From assembly GCA_963920765.1 (NCBI GenBank), contig OY987248.1, forward strand, positions 9,458,539 through 9,522,538: a stretch of DNA of 64,000 bases. The letters run 5' to 3'. Of this stretch, positions 22,920 to 34,578 are shown in pieces (within the stretch, counting starts at the first letter, position 1; every line of letters begins with the position of its first letter). The notes beneath the pieces are model-generated. The model was given only the letters and a program-made list of their open reading frames with translations. It was not told where the DNA came from and did not search any database. The position numbers and the translations under genes are program-made. The stretch is from Ulota crispa (lineage: Eukaryota; Streptophyta; Bryopsida; Orthotrichales; Orthotrichaceae).

Positions 22920-25900
22920 CAACTCACTGCAGCGCTCAGCTCACCACTGACGCATCGTCCGAGCAACGCCCATTCCGTCACTCACTCGAAAACCGAATCT
23001 CTGTCTCCCATTCCCAAACTCACCTGGATGCGAACCACCACCACGGCTCCACTCTTCACGAACAGCAACTTCTTCCTTATAGGCTTCTTTGTTTTCGGGT
23101 CTATCTGATGAATCAGACCCATGATCTCGCACTCCTCCACGATGGAGTGGATGTGTAGCACCGCTTTGTATCCCGCCGTAAAAATCGCCTGCAACCATGA
23201 CAGTGTTCGTCATTTCAGAACTAAACGGCTTCAAAGTACCCTGCCATACTACAAACCAAAAATCCCAGCGAATCCGCTCTCGCCGCTTCCCAAACAAACA
23301 AACAAAATTCACCACCACTCAGTAGACGCTCATACCGGCTCACAACGGACTCTCTGGATCAGCCAGATATAACAATCACGGCACAAACTCTCCTCACAGA
23401 CAAGCCTGTATTCAACGCTCCCCCTCATCCCCCGTCCATCACAACATCCATACATGCACCCACAAACGTACCTTGTGATCCAACAGCTCAAGAATCTGCA
23501 GCTGGGCATCGAACTCCAGTACCGCAGGAATCGGCTTATCTGCACATCCCACAAAACGTGCTTCAGCTCGCCGGACAACGTTCCTGCGACCAACTCCCGT
23601 CTCCAAAACCACCAAATCGTGAAGCCACGATACCGGATACTTACTCACGGATGAAAGCACGAACCCTGGAATGATTTCCTCCTCCTCCACCCCCGATATC
23701 CTGATCCGTAGATTTTCCCCGGGCTTCGCATAATTCACTTCATCGTTGTCCCGGTACACCGTCACCACCTTTACCAAGGCCTGCACATCGTCCACATCCA
23801 CTCGTCATCCACACCGCTGCGCCCTCTGCCACATAATCCCCCGCTCAACCGCGTCCCTCAACGGGCCACCGCATCCAACACGCGGATCCGACTCGACTGC
23901 CCAAAAGCCTTGACCTCGCCTACACAACCAACTCACCTTGTTCGGCATAACCATCAACGAGTCCCCTCGTCGCACGCTCCCGGACTCTATCTTGCCCATC
24001 ACCACCGTACCCATGTCCCTCGACTTATCTATTATCGGCATCCTGCACACATACCACGTCCGCATCGTATCGTCAGTACGCCTCCATACCGACACTCGCA
24101 CTGCGCAAAGCCTGCACGAAACTCTTCCTCCACGACCCATAGCTCACAGCACCTCACGACCATCTACCTGAAACAACCCTTCGGGTCTCGCAACGGCAGC
24201 TCCACGGCATCCAAAGCATCGAAAAGGCAAGGACCGTCCCACCACGAGCACACATCCTTCGCCATGCCTTCCTTCATGTTGTGTCCCAGCAGCCCAGATA
24301 TCGGCAAGAACTGAACATCTGCGGAGTGCATCGTCGCAACACACGGATTCAGATGCCCACGCGCCACACACTTTCCCATCCATTTCCGCTTCCCTAACAC
24401 CAAGACGAAGCATCCAAACACAACGAAGAAACCCAAGCAAAGCGTTCACGTGCCTTTCTTCGTATTGTAGCCGCATGACTTCAGAAATGGGACGATCTTC
24501 TTCTCGATGTCGTCGAACCTGCAAACCACAATCCAGCGCCTCCAACATTACCATATGAAATCAATAAACACTTCAAACGACACCACCAGATAACATCGAC
24601 CCTCATTCTTTCTTCAAACCATCTGTCGCACGAATGCATCTAGCATACACCAAATACACTACAACTCGTCGGCATATGCGCTCCACTCAGATCTGACACG
24701 GCGGCCGCTCTCTCTCGTTCCCTCCAGCCTTCACAAACAGAACCAAACCACAAACCCTACCTCTCCTTCGAATACTCCACGGACGGATCGTCCATCTTGT
24801 TCACTACCACCAGTAACTTGGAAACGCCCAACGTCTTCGCAAGCTGTGCATGCTCCCGAGTCTGCCCTCCTCGCTCGAACCCAGTCTCGAACTCCCCTTT
24901 CCGAGCCGAAATTACCTGACATGTGCAAACAACTTCCAATCTCAGGTCCGATCATCCATCAACATACAAAACCACAACTTGGATCCACCGGCAATTCACA
25001 GAATACCGACCAACCCGCCCGGGTTCATTCTCCTCACCAGCACGCCAACGTCTGCCTGTGATGCACCGCTTATCATGTTCGGGACGTAATTCTTGTGGCC
25101 CTGCACAACACCAAATTCCACACCTCACTTCACCTTTCCAACATCTTCGACAAAACAACCTTCCATATATCACCCACAAGCTGCACACCAGCGCCCGTCA
25201 TCTGCCGGTACACATTTGCCTACTCCCCACGTGCCTCCCCTCTACCATCCGAACGACGAAACGTGCTTTCGCGACCAGCTCAACACACGTCACCCATGAA
25301 CGACTCCTGATGACGTCTGGCACTTCGACCAGAATTCTGAGTGTGCTCGACAACATCCATCTCTGCGACGAACGTGCCCATCGCGCCCTTTCATCGACCA
25401 TGACTACCATCTACACCACACTGTCCTCCTCACTGGTCGTGCCAAACTCAAACAGATCCCCTCTACGATGTGATGGCATCCTTACAGGCGCATCCAACAC
25501 CGTGAATCGCGTCTTCTCTGTCTCGAAATGAGCCCTTCCAACTTCCACGGTCTTGCCCTGTATCCCCACCAAACCCGTCAGACGCGCAAACCACCAACAC
25601 TCCCAACGGCATGCCAAGAACCAAAAACGACCCGGTCCCAAGGGGCACCCACAACAGGCCAACCTCCACACTCCTATGCAACCAGCGTTTACAGTACAGC
25701 TCGGAATCACTCGAAACAAATCCAGCAACACGTCCCCTACTCAAAACGACATCACACGTCATCCATGTAAAACAATCCATCCGTCCCTTTCCGATCGTAA
25801 AAGGTCGCACTCGCTAAACCCTACGCCTACTCAAACTGTACACACGCACTGGTCGGCTTTCATTCACAGAGATGGTCAACAACCTTTGCCCTCTCTTCTT

Positions 25901-27464
25901 CGTTGGTGTCCATGATGTACGCCATATACCTGCAACATGCCCCATCCACATTTACCACATCAGAATATCTGCTTCAGCAGTGACGGCTACTTCAACATAC
26001 TTCTGGTTCCACTTTTCCAGCTGCTACGATAAACCACGAACCGAACTCCGCTTCCCAAGTGACAGAACGCAATCTAAGAAAAATAAATATATTGGTTCTG
26101 GAACGATCACTCGCCAACTGTCTCTGTTCTTCTCTTTCGCCTCTCGTTCGAACTTCTGGATCGTACGATCGTCCACCATGCCGCTCAGGTACAATATCTG
26201 ACCTCCGATCGTTGACTTCCCCGCATCTGCACACACAGCTCCGCTTCAGATCATCGTTCACCATCAAACACGCAGATCAAATCCCACCCGTAACGTCAGG
26301 TGAAGTGAACTAACGACACGGTTTCTGAGAGCCAATCCTTCGCGCGAAAACTTCTCCACACTCAAATCCCGCTCGAGTTCCTACACTTCAGCTAAACCAA
26401 GCGAAACAAGTCGCACTAACAGGTCTTCCACTGAACAGAACTCAAAGCAAATGACGGAATCCCTACCCACGTGACCAATGAAAACTACGTTTAGATGCTG
26501 CCGAGGATCATCGTCCTCCTCCGGAGCCTCCTCTTCCACGGCTGCTGCATGGGGAGCCGATGCCTCTACCACGGCCGGCGGTTCGGGATCGGAATGCTCG
26601 GGGGCCGCCGCCTTCTCTTCCTCCTCCACCTCACCCTGCTTCGGTTCATCGCTCAAATTCAGTTTCTCCTCCACCTCCGTTGCAATCGGCTCGGGATCAG
26701 CCTGCGATCATGTAATCAACACAAGAATGCGCAAAACAGCATTCGTTCAGCAAACCAGGGGTGAGACCATACCAATGCCTCACATGACACAATCGTCCAA
26801 GCCAGACAGGTAAATCACCTGCTTCGCCTCCGATTCCTCCGCCTTCGCGTTCAAAAGTTTCCCCGGAACGAACTCGGCGCTCGCTGCATTCAGCGTTGAA
26901 AATGCGGGTTTTGGAGCCTCCAGTATCTTGTCGTCGTGCTCCCAGTCCTGATCCGCAGACGACTCCTGCTCACCAACATTATCAAAAATTAGGTCATCCA
27001 AGAAAACCCTAAATTGAAGTCAATCCGCAATACTCTCTTCCAACTCATGCAAGAAGCTATACACTCTGGAAAGATCAACAACTTCAATCATCAAGCGCCA
27101 CTACTGAACAATCTACTCTACTTTCAACAAAAGAAATCAATTCAAAAAGATTCACACGCGCAAAACAGAGAGACAACAGCAGTAAAAACCTAAATTGAAG
27201 TCAATCTGCAATACTTTCTTCCAACTCAAGCAAGAAGCTATACACTATCGAAACTTCAACAAATTCAACCGACAAGCACCACTACTGAACAATCTACTCC
27301 ACTTTCAACCAAATCAAAAAGATTCATACGCGCAAAACAGACAACAGCAATAGTGAACAGGATGTAACGCCTTGGAAGTTTGAAATTCTTATGAAACGAG
27401 AAAGGGAGAGAGAGAGAGAGAGAGAGAGAGAGGAGTGATGACGTACTTGCGTGAGGTCCGACAT
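22591..27464 (-). CDS. ERF3: Eukaryotic peptide chain release factor GTPase subunit eRF3
   Basis: eRF3 binds eRF1 and uses GTP hydrolysis to drive stop-codon peptide release in the cytosol. Sixteen minus-strand exons: 27447-27464, 26819-26965, 26467-26701, 26115-26226, 25884-25929, 25486-25557, 25038-25100, 24761-24915, 24454-24518, 24168-24318, 23937-24042, 23645-23780, 23472-23539, 23024-23188, 22785-22857 and 22591-22655. The total is 1677 nt, 558 residues. Order: a PAM2-like poly(A)-binding-protein motif at about 29-40 ([12 protein letters not shown]), an acidic linker, then G1 GHVDAGKST (131-139), G3 DAPGH (208-212), G4 NKMD (270-273), [11 protein letters not shown], and the C-terminal beta-barrels ending GRFTLRD...[10 protein letters not shown]. 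Without the longer eRF3 N-terminal region and PAM2 it could be HBS1, but the C-terminus and PAM2 favour eRF3. Introns 4 and 9 use GC donors. Intron 1 holds a tandem duplication and a CT repeat. Confidence 0.96.
27011..27352. repeat. Tandem duplication (~180-bp unit) in eRF3 intron 1
   Basis: Bases from about 27011 and from about 27192 repeat the same block: AAATTGAAGTCAATC, CTTCCAACTCA, GCAAGAAGCTATACACT, CACTACTGAACAATCTACTC and GCGCAAAACAGA, with modest divergence. It lies wholly in intron 1, close to the promoter. Confidence 0.85.
27404..27433 (-). repeat. (GA/CT)n tract next to eRF3 intron 1 donor
   Basis: An uninterrupted GA run on the plus strand, read as CT repeats in the transcript 12-14 nt downstream of the first 5' splice site. 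CT microsatellites are common near plant transcription starts and may affect expression; that role is inference. Confidence 0.9.
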
Positions 27465-27906
27465 GGTGGATGCCGGGGGAGTGGGAGAGTGAGCCGCCTC
27501 CGCTAGAGACGAAGGAGAAATAAGCTTAGTCGCTGCTGCTGCTGCTGCGACGGCAAGAGCAGTAAGTGGAAATGAGAGAATGATGAATTGAATAGAAAAA
27601 ATGAATGGCGAAGAGAGAGAAGACGGAGAAGCACGACGACTGTCGCAGCTCTTCTTCGAGGGCTGCTGCAGCTCCGTCGACAACGTGACGCCCACTCACG
27701 AAAGAAAAGCTTCGCGGGAGAAAACACAGCAAAGTTTGATTGTTTGTTGAATGGACGACTCGTCGTAGGGCTCCACGGTGGACGGAGAGCTTGGCAAAGC
27801 TCTTAGTCCCCCGGGCCTGGCAGTATAAGCTGAGGTGTCAACATCTTCTGTACGAGAAATATTGCATTTAGGTTGCCTTGACAATTAGGTTGGCTTAACA
27901 ATTTGG
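27465..27906. promoter_or_regulatory. Leader and promoter region of eRF3
   Basis: GC-richer than the flanks, with CTG/CTC repeats (a GCT run near 27534-27548). Open frames here are short and unsupported. No clear TATA box was identified. Confidence 0.45.
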
Positions 27907-27909
27907 TAA

Positions 27910-28237
27910 GGTAGAAATACCATAAACGGTTAAAATGAGGCACTTTTGCGTGAAGATATGGGGAATTTCTTGACCAAGGATAAGGAAGAGTGAAAATTAT
28001 AATAATAGTAATAATATTTTATGCAATATAAATGTAGATTTAGGGTTTGGATCGTTTGCGGTTTCATAGGTGTACTTTAAACGGCTACCTCTAGAACCTT
28101 GTTCCGAAATAAATTTGAACCAATCAAATGCAAAGAAAGAGCATCTTTCTAAAATCTCTTTCAAAACCAGCTCTTATTGGTTTAAGGACACTCTACTCTA
28201 CCCTTTTCCGGCAATAACCGTTTATGGTATTTCTACC
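27910..28237. mobile_element. Tourist/PIF-like MITE, 328 bp
   Basis: Ends are GGTAGAAATACCATAAACGG and its complement, flanked by TAA on the left and TTA on the right. The interior matches the copy at 38061-38407: TGCAATATAAATGT, GAACCAATCAAATGCAA and TTTTTCAAAACCAGCTCTT-like words. Confidence 0.8.
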
Positions 28238-28308
28238 TTAGGTTGCCTTATGATGAAAAGTTACCTTGTGAGTCATAGCTTGGGTAGTTGGAGGCAGGTT
28301 TTTTTTTT

Positions 28309-29296
28309 GGTAAAATATAACATATACCCCTCAATTCTTCCAAAATATCAAATATCATCTCTATAGGGCATTGATATGTGTACCACACACTTTGAACTAA
28401 TGTACCACACCTTGAGGTAAATTTTAGATTTCTACCATCAAAAGCTGAATTTGAGATTTTGGAATTTAGATTTGGACTTAGAGACCCTGATTTAGTTTAG
28501 AATCACAAAAAGGTTCTAATTGAACAACACCCAATGAAAAAGCTTATCTTTTTTATAAATAAAACAAAAAGTAATATTTTCCCCCCTAGCTAAACTTTGT
28601 CATTGGGTGTTGTTCAATTACAACATTTATTAGTGGCTCTAGACTAAATGACAATCTCTAAGTCCAAAACTAAATTCCAAATTCTTAAATTCAGCTTTTT
28701 GAGGGTAGAAATCTATAATTTACCCTAGGGTGTGGTACAATAGTTCAAAGGGTGTGGTACACATATCAATGCCCATCCCTATATTATTTGAAATATCAAA
28801 AGTACCCTTGGCATTGTGTAGTAATATCATTTAATATATCCCTAGTTATCTTTGAGAATATCATTAATACCCCTAGATTTTTGTGCCTCTTTACTACAAT
28901 CTTTTTTAAACATCAAAATGATAACAAAAGTTACTATGTTATCACTACAATGGCTTTGACCACAATAGACTTACATGCAAACACCTATTTAGAGCTCAAA
29001 GAGCTTGCTTTCAAGATTTGGCTTGCTTTTCACTTATATCTAGTTTTTGTACTTTCCATTGTCATCCAAGTATTTACAAAAATTTGCAAAAAGATGCACA
29101 GGAGAGTTAGAAATGTATTTTATAATTCAAATGATACTAGGGTATATTTGATGTTTCATAATAATTGAGGGTCCCAAAGAACTAGGGGTATAATTGATAT
29201 TACTACACAAAGTTAGGGGTATTTTTGATATTTCAAATATTATAGGGGTATATTTGATATTTTGAAAGAATTGAGGGGTATTTTTGATATTTTCCC
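28309..29296. mobile_element. Foldback element with long inverted arms, interrupted by a MITE
   Basis: The left arm (28309 to about 28865, minus the insert) and the right arm (about 29165-29296) are inverted copies built from words such as TACCCCTCAATTCTT, AAATATCAAATAT and TTTGAAATATCAAAA. A remnant of the same family lies at 13217-13301. Bases 28366-28774 are a foldback MITE inserted in the left arm. The 138-codon open frame across the middle has no domain and is judged not coding. Confidence 0.65.
28366..28774. mobile_element. Foldback MITE, 409 bp, second copy
   Basis: Ends are GGGCATTGATATGTG and its complement, flanked by ATCTCTATA (28357-28365) and ATCCCTATA (28775-28783), a 9-bp duplication with one mismatch. 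It shares the stem and centre with 5628-6039. It is nested in the larger foldback element; the uninterrupted right arm of that element shows the empty form of the site. Confidence 0.85.
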
Positions 29297-29626
29297 TTTT
29301 CTTTTATTTGTTGTTTTCAAGGTAAGGTAGCAGCACCTTTAAGCATGAAACTAAGGGTTTTGGGGTAGGAAAATCAATTCATGAACTTTGAAAAAAAGGT
29401 GTGAAGTTAGGAAGAGGAATTTAAAAATATTGACATCAATTTCAAATTTCCAATCATGAGCGGGCTCACAAAAAAAGTTGAAAGTCCAAAATCACTAAAA
29501 TTGTAAAGTTGTGAGTAGGAGATGCTAAAAACAACGCTTAGTGAAGACTTTTATGTGCTCATATGCTCATAATACTAGCTTGAGGAGTTCTTAAATAATG
29601 AGATGAGGCACTCAAAATTGTCATAC

Positions 29627-29714
29627 TAGTCACCCAAAACCATCACTTAGTAACCCAAAACCATCACTTAGTCACCCAAAACCATCACTTAGTCACCCAA
29701 AACCATCACTTTTG
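29627..29714. repeat. Four tandem copies of a 22-bp unit
   Basis: The unit TAGTCACCCAAAACCATCACT repeats four times with one or two changes. This is an uninterrupted tandem array, not a spaced one. The nearby right end GCTGCTACCTTA at about 29816-29828 is a remnant of the Tourist-like family. Confidence 0.9.
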
Positions 29715-30557
29715 TTACCCAAAATCAATTTTTTTAATATTTGTGATCATTGATGCAGTCTGCAGAGAATATGAACAAGTAGGCCACGCTTTAGGGGATG
29801 GTAACGCTTATGGATGCTGCTACCTTAGACCGCCTGGCACCCTAGAATGCACGTAGGTAAGGAAAAATTGCCTAAAATTGGAATGAACAAATGATTTGTG
29901 TACTTTTCATCCAATATGTTTACTAATGTAAGCTACATTCATCCAAAATCTAATGAACATGGTGTTCAAGTAAGGAGAGAGGTGGAAATTTCATCCACTT
30001 TTTCACATGAACTTCTTAGTGTATTGGTTGTCAGAGGCAATCCAAGGTAAGATTTAGGCAAAAATTTGCTAGAAAAAAAAAACCATAGTTGGAGGCCCAT
30101 GCTACTTTCTATATACTAAGATTTCACATGATTTTTGACATGGATGTTGCTAGTCTGCTTTTGCACAGCTTCATTGTGGCTTTTTAAAATTTATTTATTG
30201 TAGTAATTATTGCAAAGAATTATTGTAGTATTGATAAGTAGAGTCATGGACAGAATATCATAGTACTCACTCAAACATCTCCCACACACTCAATTCTTCA
30301 TCAAATCTAAAAGTGATTACATGTTAGAAAAGCTTAGCAATGGGGACAAGATATATTAAAATTTGAAGAGTAGATTATCTCTATTTCATGATTTTAATCC
30401 ATGTCAAATGCAATTTTGGACAAATGAGTATGCCATATTCATCAACTTTTATCAATATTGCCAACATATTTGTGACTTTGCACCTCCTTGTAGAACTTGT
30501 AGTTGTTTCAACTTATGCAAGCATGTTGTATATTGAGAGTAGATTGAGAACATATTA

Positions 30558-30892
30558 GGAGGGTTCAAACATCAAGTGTTTTAAGTGACTCACTCGCGGA
30601 TTCACATTGGTGATTTTAGTAGTGAACCGCAAGGTGACTCACCTTTGGACTTCACTCCTAACGTGATTCACATGAGGAGTGAACTCCAAAAACTCACCTT
30701 TGTGGCTTCCCGCAGCTCCTCCACTTGTGTTTTCAAATTGGCTCAAAACTTCTTTTGCATTATTTCCGCAAACTCACGAGTGTCTCGGACAAGCGCGTGC
30801 AAGGGAAAGAAAGCAATTCACTAGTGAGAGGAGATCCTGTGAGGTGAGAAGCTCAAAAACCAAATTTTATATTTGAACCCCCTAATGGTGAT
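30558..30892. mobile_element. GGGGTT-ended element rich in GTGAATTCAC-like words
   Basis: Ends are GGAGGGTTCAAACAT and, inverted, GGGGGTTCAAATAT, flanked by TTA and TAA. The interior has many copies of GTGACTCAC, GTGAATCAC and GAGTGAACT. A related copy is at 59490-59916. Two short frames inside (79 and 65 codons) look non-coding. Confidence 0.65.
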
Positions 30893-32772
30893 AAATCATT
30901 GGCAAACTTGTAGTGATTTTAAAAGCATTTAAATCACAACATGATGTTTTTTACAAATAGTTTTTTTTCCCTAACACTTCTCCAAGTTAGATTTAAGTCA
31001 AATTTGATGCATTTTGTCCCTTTTTCTAAGTTTCTCAAATATGCAATTAACTTTAGATTTGGTAGAGTATTGATTGTGTGAAAGAGTTATGCAAAAAGTA
31101 CTATAGTTTTTTTTGGTCTACGACACTATTTGAATAGTGTAAAATGTTGAAAAATTAGTGTAAGGCAATATCCTTGCAAAATTTAGTGTAGTCAACCACC
31201 AAGTTTGCACTAGAAAATGGTTTGTGATTAGAGTGTGTAATTGTCGAGATAAGGGCTTTTTGTAGGTAAACTTTATGGATGCCCTTGAGATTTGCAATAT
31301 TTGTATAGGTGCCTATGGTTTTTTTTAAATTGCACAAATGTCTTTGATAGACTTTCATAATTGCAAAAATATTCTTTCTCTCAAGTTATCAAAGGTGCAT
31401 GTCACTTATTGTTAGGCAAGACTTATGTTGAGTGTTGTAATGGGCTTTTCAATTTCCTAACAAAACATCTTTTCTTGCTATGACATAATTAGTTGAAAGG
31501 TTGATCATAGCACAAGTTGTGCCCAAAAGTAGGTGACATGTATTTTTGATAACTATGAAGAAAGGTGTTTTCACAATAAATTATGAAACTATGTTAAGGG
31601 TATTTGAGCAATTTCTAAAAAACCATGGGCATTTATATAAACGAGTGTGCCTTGTCCGTGCTTTGCACGCTGTCCATTTGAGATCAATTAAGGAAATATA
31701 GGCAAATTTTATATATTAGTAAAGAAGAACTTTTGTATATACAACATTCTTGGTGTATGTGCCCTTATACTCATATTTTCCATAGTTTTTAAAATTAAAA
31801 TTGAAAATACTAATATTTAGTTTTTGAAAAATTAAATTTGGAAATTTTAATATTTTTTCATAATATTTTTTCTTAAAATAATCATATTCGAGAATTTTAA
31901 TGACTTTTCACAATTTCAAATGACTTTTTGTATTTTCAAATGACTTTTCACCCACACTTTGAATGCCCTTTCTTCTCATTTTGTGATGTTTCACCCTTTT
32001 AGTGCATTTTCTTCTCTTTTCTCCCCTCTTCATTAGAGCTTGTGTTGTTAATAGAGAATTTATGACATGACACGTCATTATATCATGAAAAACTTTTAAC
32101 GTGAGACACTTTAAAGGGAGACACATCATTATATCATGAGACACTTTAAAGAGAGACACACCATACTTTATATAATAGATGTCACAAATCTTAAAAGTAT
32201 TAGTCAGCTTTTTCCTTTTTTTATTTACAAGTATGCCTTGCCGGCGCATTGCACATTTTTTACTTTCTTGTCTCTTATCTTTTTATTATTTATCTTGTCT
32301 AAATTGTTTTCCTATACTATCTTCCCTTTTCCACCTCTTTTTCAATGTTTTTCCTAGCCCTCCCCTCCTCAAATTACAAGTGACTTTTCAACCTCCCTAA
32401 ATCACCATTTTCTTTCCCTCCCCTCCGTCTGATAGAAAATTTCACATATTTGGTGTTTCTAAAGAATTTTGAATTTTGTATAATTGACAAACTCTTAATA
32501 CTTATATTATGGATTAACCTTGTTTTTTTGGAAGAATAAGAAATGACATTTGAAAAATCATACATGGGGAACTTGATATTGTGGAAAGTTCAAAAAGTTT
32601 AATTTAGATGAGGTGAAGTTTGCATTCATTGTAGGTCTGAGATTCTTACTCTGTTAGGTTTATACAAAATTGAAGTGCATAAATTTTTTGTTTGTGATAA
32701 GGGCCTCTTTATTATCAATTTATTTCTATTGGATTTTTTATCTTTACCAACACACGTCTTCTTATACATAAT
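30893..32772. other. AT-rich DNA, remnant foldback, no gene seen
   Basis: 31270-31345 (TTTATGGATGCCCTTGAGATTTG and following) and 31595-31640 look like the two arms of a decayed element of the family at 60688-60997. 32055-32175 repeats GAGACACTTTAAAG and CATCATTATATCATGA. No coding feature was supported. Confidence 0.45.
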
Positions 32773-33083
32773 GTAGGAGCACCCATAAGCGTCAATCTAA
32801 GGGTTTTGAACATGATGAGTACTATTAAACAACTAGCAAAAATTAGGTTCTTAATAGGAACAGGAAAATAATGAGTTTGCAATTTTGAATGTATTATTTG
32901 GATACTATAAGTAGAAGTTATGAATTTTTAAAGAGCAAACTGCCATTGTATCCATAACCACTATCAAGATTTCATGTTCACATGTTGTACATCCTTGTCA
33001 TTACATCTATTTACTTCCAAAGATTTTCCAAGATTTCAGAACTGACGGTCATGGGGATAGCGTTGCTTATGGATGCTCCTACC
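32773..33083. mobile_element. Tourist-like MITE, about 310 bp
   Basis: The left end GTAGGAGCACCCATAAGC and the right end, inverted, GGTAGGAGCATCCATAAGC are near identical. The interior matches 51500-51810 and 20166-20447. Confidence 0.75.
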
Positions 33084-33307
33084 TTATAGGTTATACATAC
33101 AAGGCAGGGAAAAAAATTCATAGAATTACCTATGTGCACATTCATTTGTGGGAAATCAACAATTGTTAGAACTTTTGTTTTATTATTAACAAATGTACTG
33201 TTACTTTGTGGGGAGGAACTAGAACTGTATACAGTTATTTACTTGTTTATGTTAGAGTTGAATAAGTAAAACAAAAATCTTACACATTATCACTTTAAAC
33301 ATTTTGA

Positions 33308-34252
33308 CCCTTAGAGGCCCAAGTGTCCCCTCATAGAACATATGGATTTAGCTAAATCAACTTGTGTAACTTAATGAAATTTTTGATGAAGGTAAAGAGT
33401 TTAAAAATCTATGTGGGTATATAATTTTTTCTTCATTTTGATATTTGACAAAGAATTTATGCAAAAATTCCCAAACTAGGAGAGAAGAGGCAATCTGGAC
33501 AAGGCCTCTTCTTTGGAAGTGGGAGTTAATTCCAAAAAGGGTCAGCCCTTATGAGCACAAGGTGTGTACACTTAGACGAAGAGGAGTGGAGTGGAAGGGA
33601 CCTATTTTGGGGGACACCCAACCCTCCATTTCTTTTGCCCCTTGTAAAGTTTGGTATTTTAATTTTTTGAGCAATTTGAGTCTTTGTTTTTTGATCATTT
33701 TTTTTCCAAATTTCTTAATTTTCACCATTTGGATCAAAGTAATTTAGATTCATAAATATTAAATAAACCATAAATATTAAATAAACCATAAATATTAAAT
33801 AAATCCTCAAATTAATTTAGATTCATAAATATTAAATAAATCCTCAAATTTTGCTTGCTATATTTGCAAATTCATGACCTTCTAGTATTCAAAGATTTTT
33901 TGAAATATATTGTACACCTCCAATTCATTGGAAAATTCTCCCACACATACGTAACTTGATTTTCTACATGGGACACTTAAACCTCGACCTTGTGTGTAAA
34001 GCAACTTTTTTGCTATAAGAGTGTTAAAAAGGCTTCTGAAATTTTTTGAGTACGAAGGAAAAATACTTTTTTCTTCTCGTAAGATGTCGACATCTCCCTC
34101 CTCTCCATCCCTTTTATTCCCCACAAGTACCTCAACCTCAAAATAACCTCATGTAGTATGGGGCAAGATCCTACGATTGGACTTTCCAAAAAAAAAAGAA
34201 GAATCTACCTTTCTTCAAGTGGCAGTTTTCAGTGACGTTTGGCCTTCAGGGG
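33308..34252 (-). mobile_element. TTAA-type element, 945 bp, inverted copy
   Basis: Homologous in reverse to 2271-3192, for example CCTTGTAAAGTTTGGTATTTT and TTGAGCAATTTGAGTC. The right end GGCCTTCAGGGG is followed by TTAA (34253-34256). The left flank is TTGA, one change from TTAA, before CCCTTAGAGGCCC. A short AT-rich tandem array (TAAATATTAAATAAACC units) lies inside at about 33745-33850. Confidence 0.7.
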
Positions 34253-34578
34253 TTAAAGACCAACGTGAGTTTCAGTAAAATCCACCCGGAAGTAATACCA
34301 ATAAACTGTCAGAAAAGCCACAATTAAATGATGGCGATGACATCTCAAACAAAAAACTTCAATTCAATGACTACAGGACTCGTCTAGAAGAGCCTTCTTC
34401 ACATTGTTTCCTTTTCGTTCGAGTCAAATAAAATAAACACCCGTGGCCGTGAAAGAGTGAAGTAACCATCTTCATTCTCGATTCCTCAAGAATGATATGA
34501 TACCTCATGGAAAATCAGATGTTAACCTGTTCCCAATTTCTGATTTAATACAACCTTACATACATACAGACTACGAGG

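Noticed and set aside
24923-25531. 202-codon plus-strand open frame
   Set aside because: Antisense to eRF3 exons 6 to 8; high GC in the coding exons opens the opposite strand. No domain.
22591-27464. HBS1/SKI7-type ribosome-rescue GTPase instead of eRF3
   Set aside because: The PAM2-like motif and the C-terminal blocks match eRF3. HBS1 has a zinc-finger type N-terminus, which is absent.
28752-29168. 138-codon plus-strand frame
   Set aside because: Lies across the foldback element arms, with AT-driven composition (Ile, Phe, Tyr, Asn) and no domain.
29627-29714. Four regular repeats that could suggest a CRISPR-like array
   Set aside because: The units are directly adjacent with no spacers, and the genome is eukaryotic.
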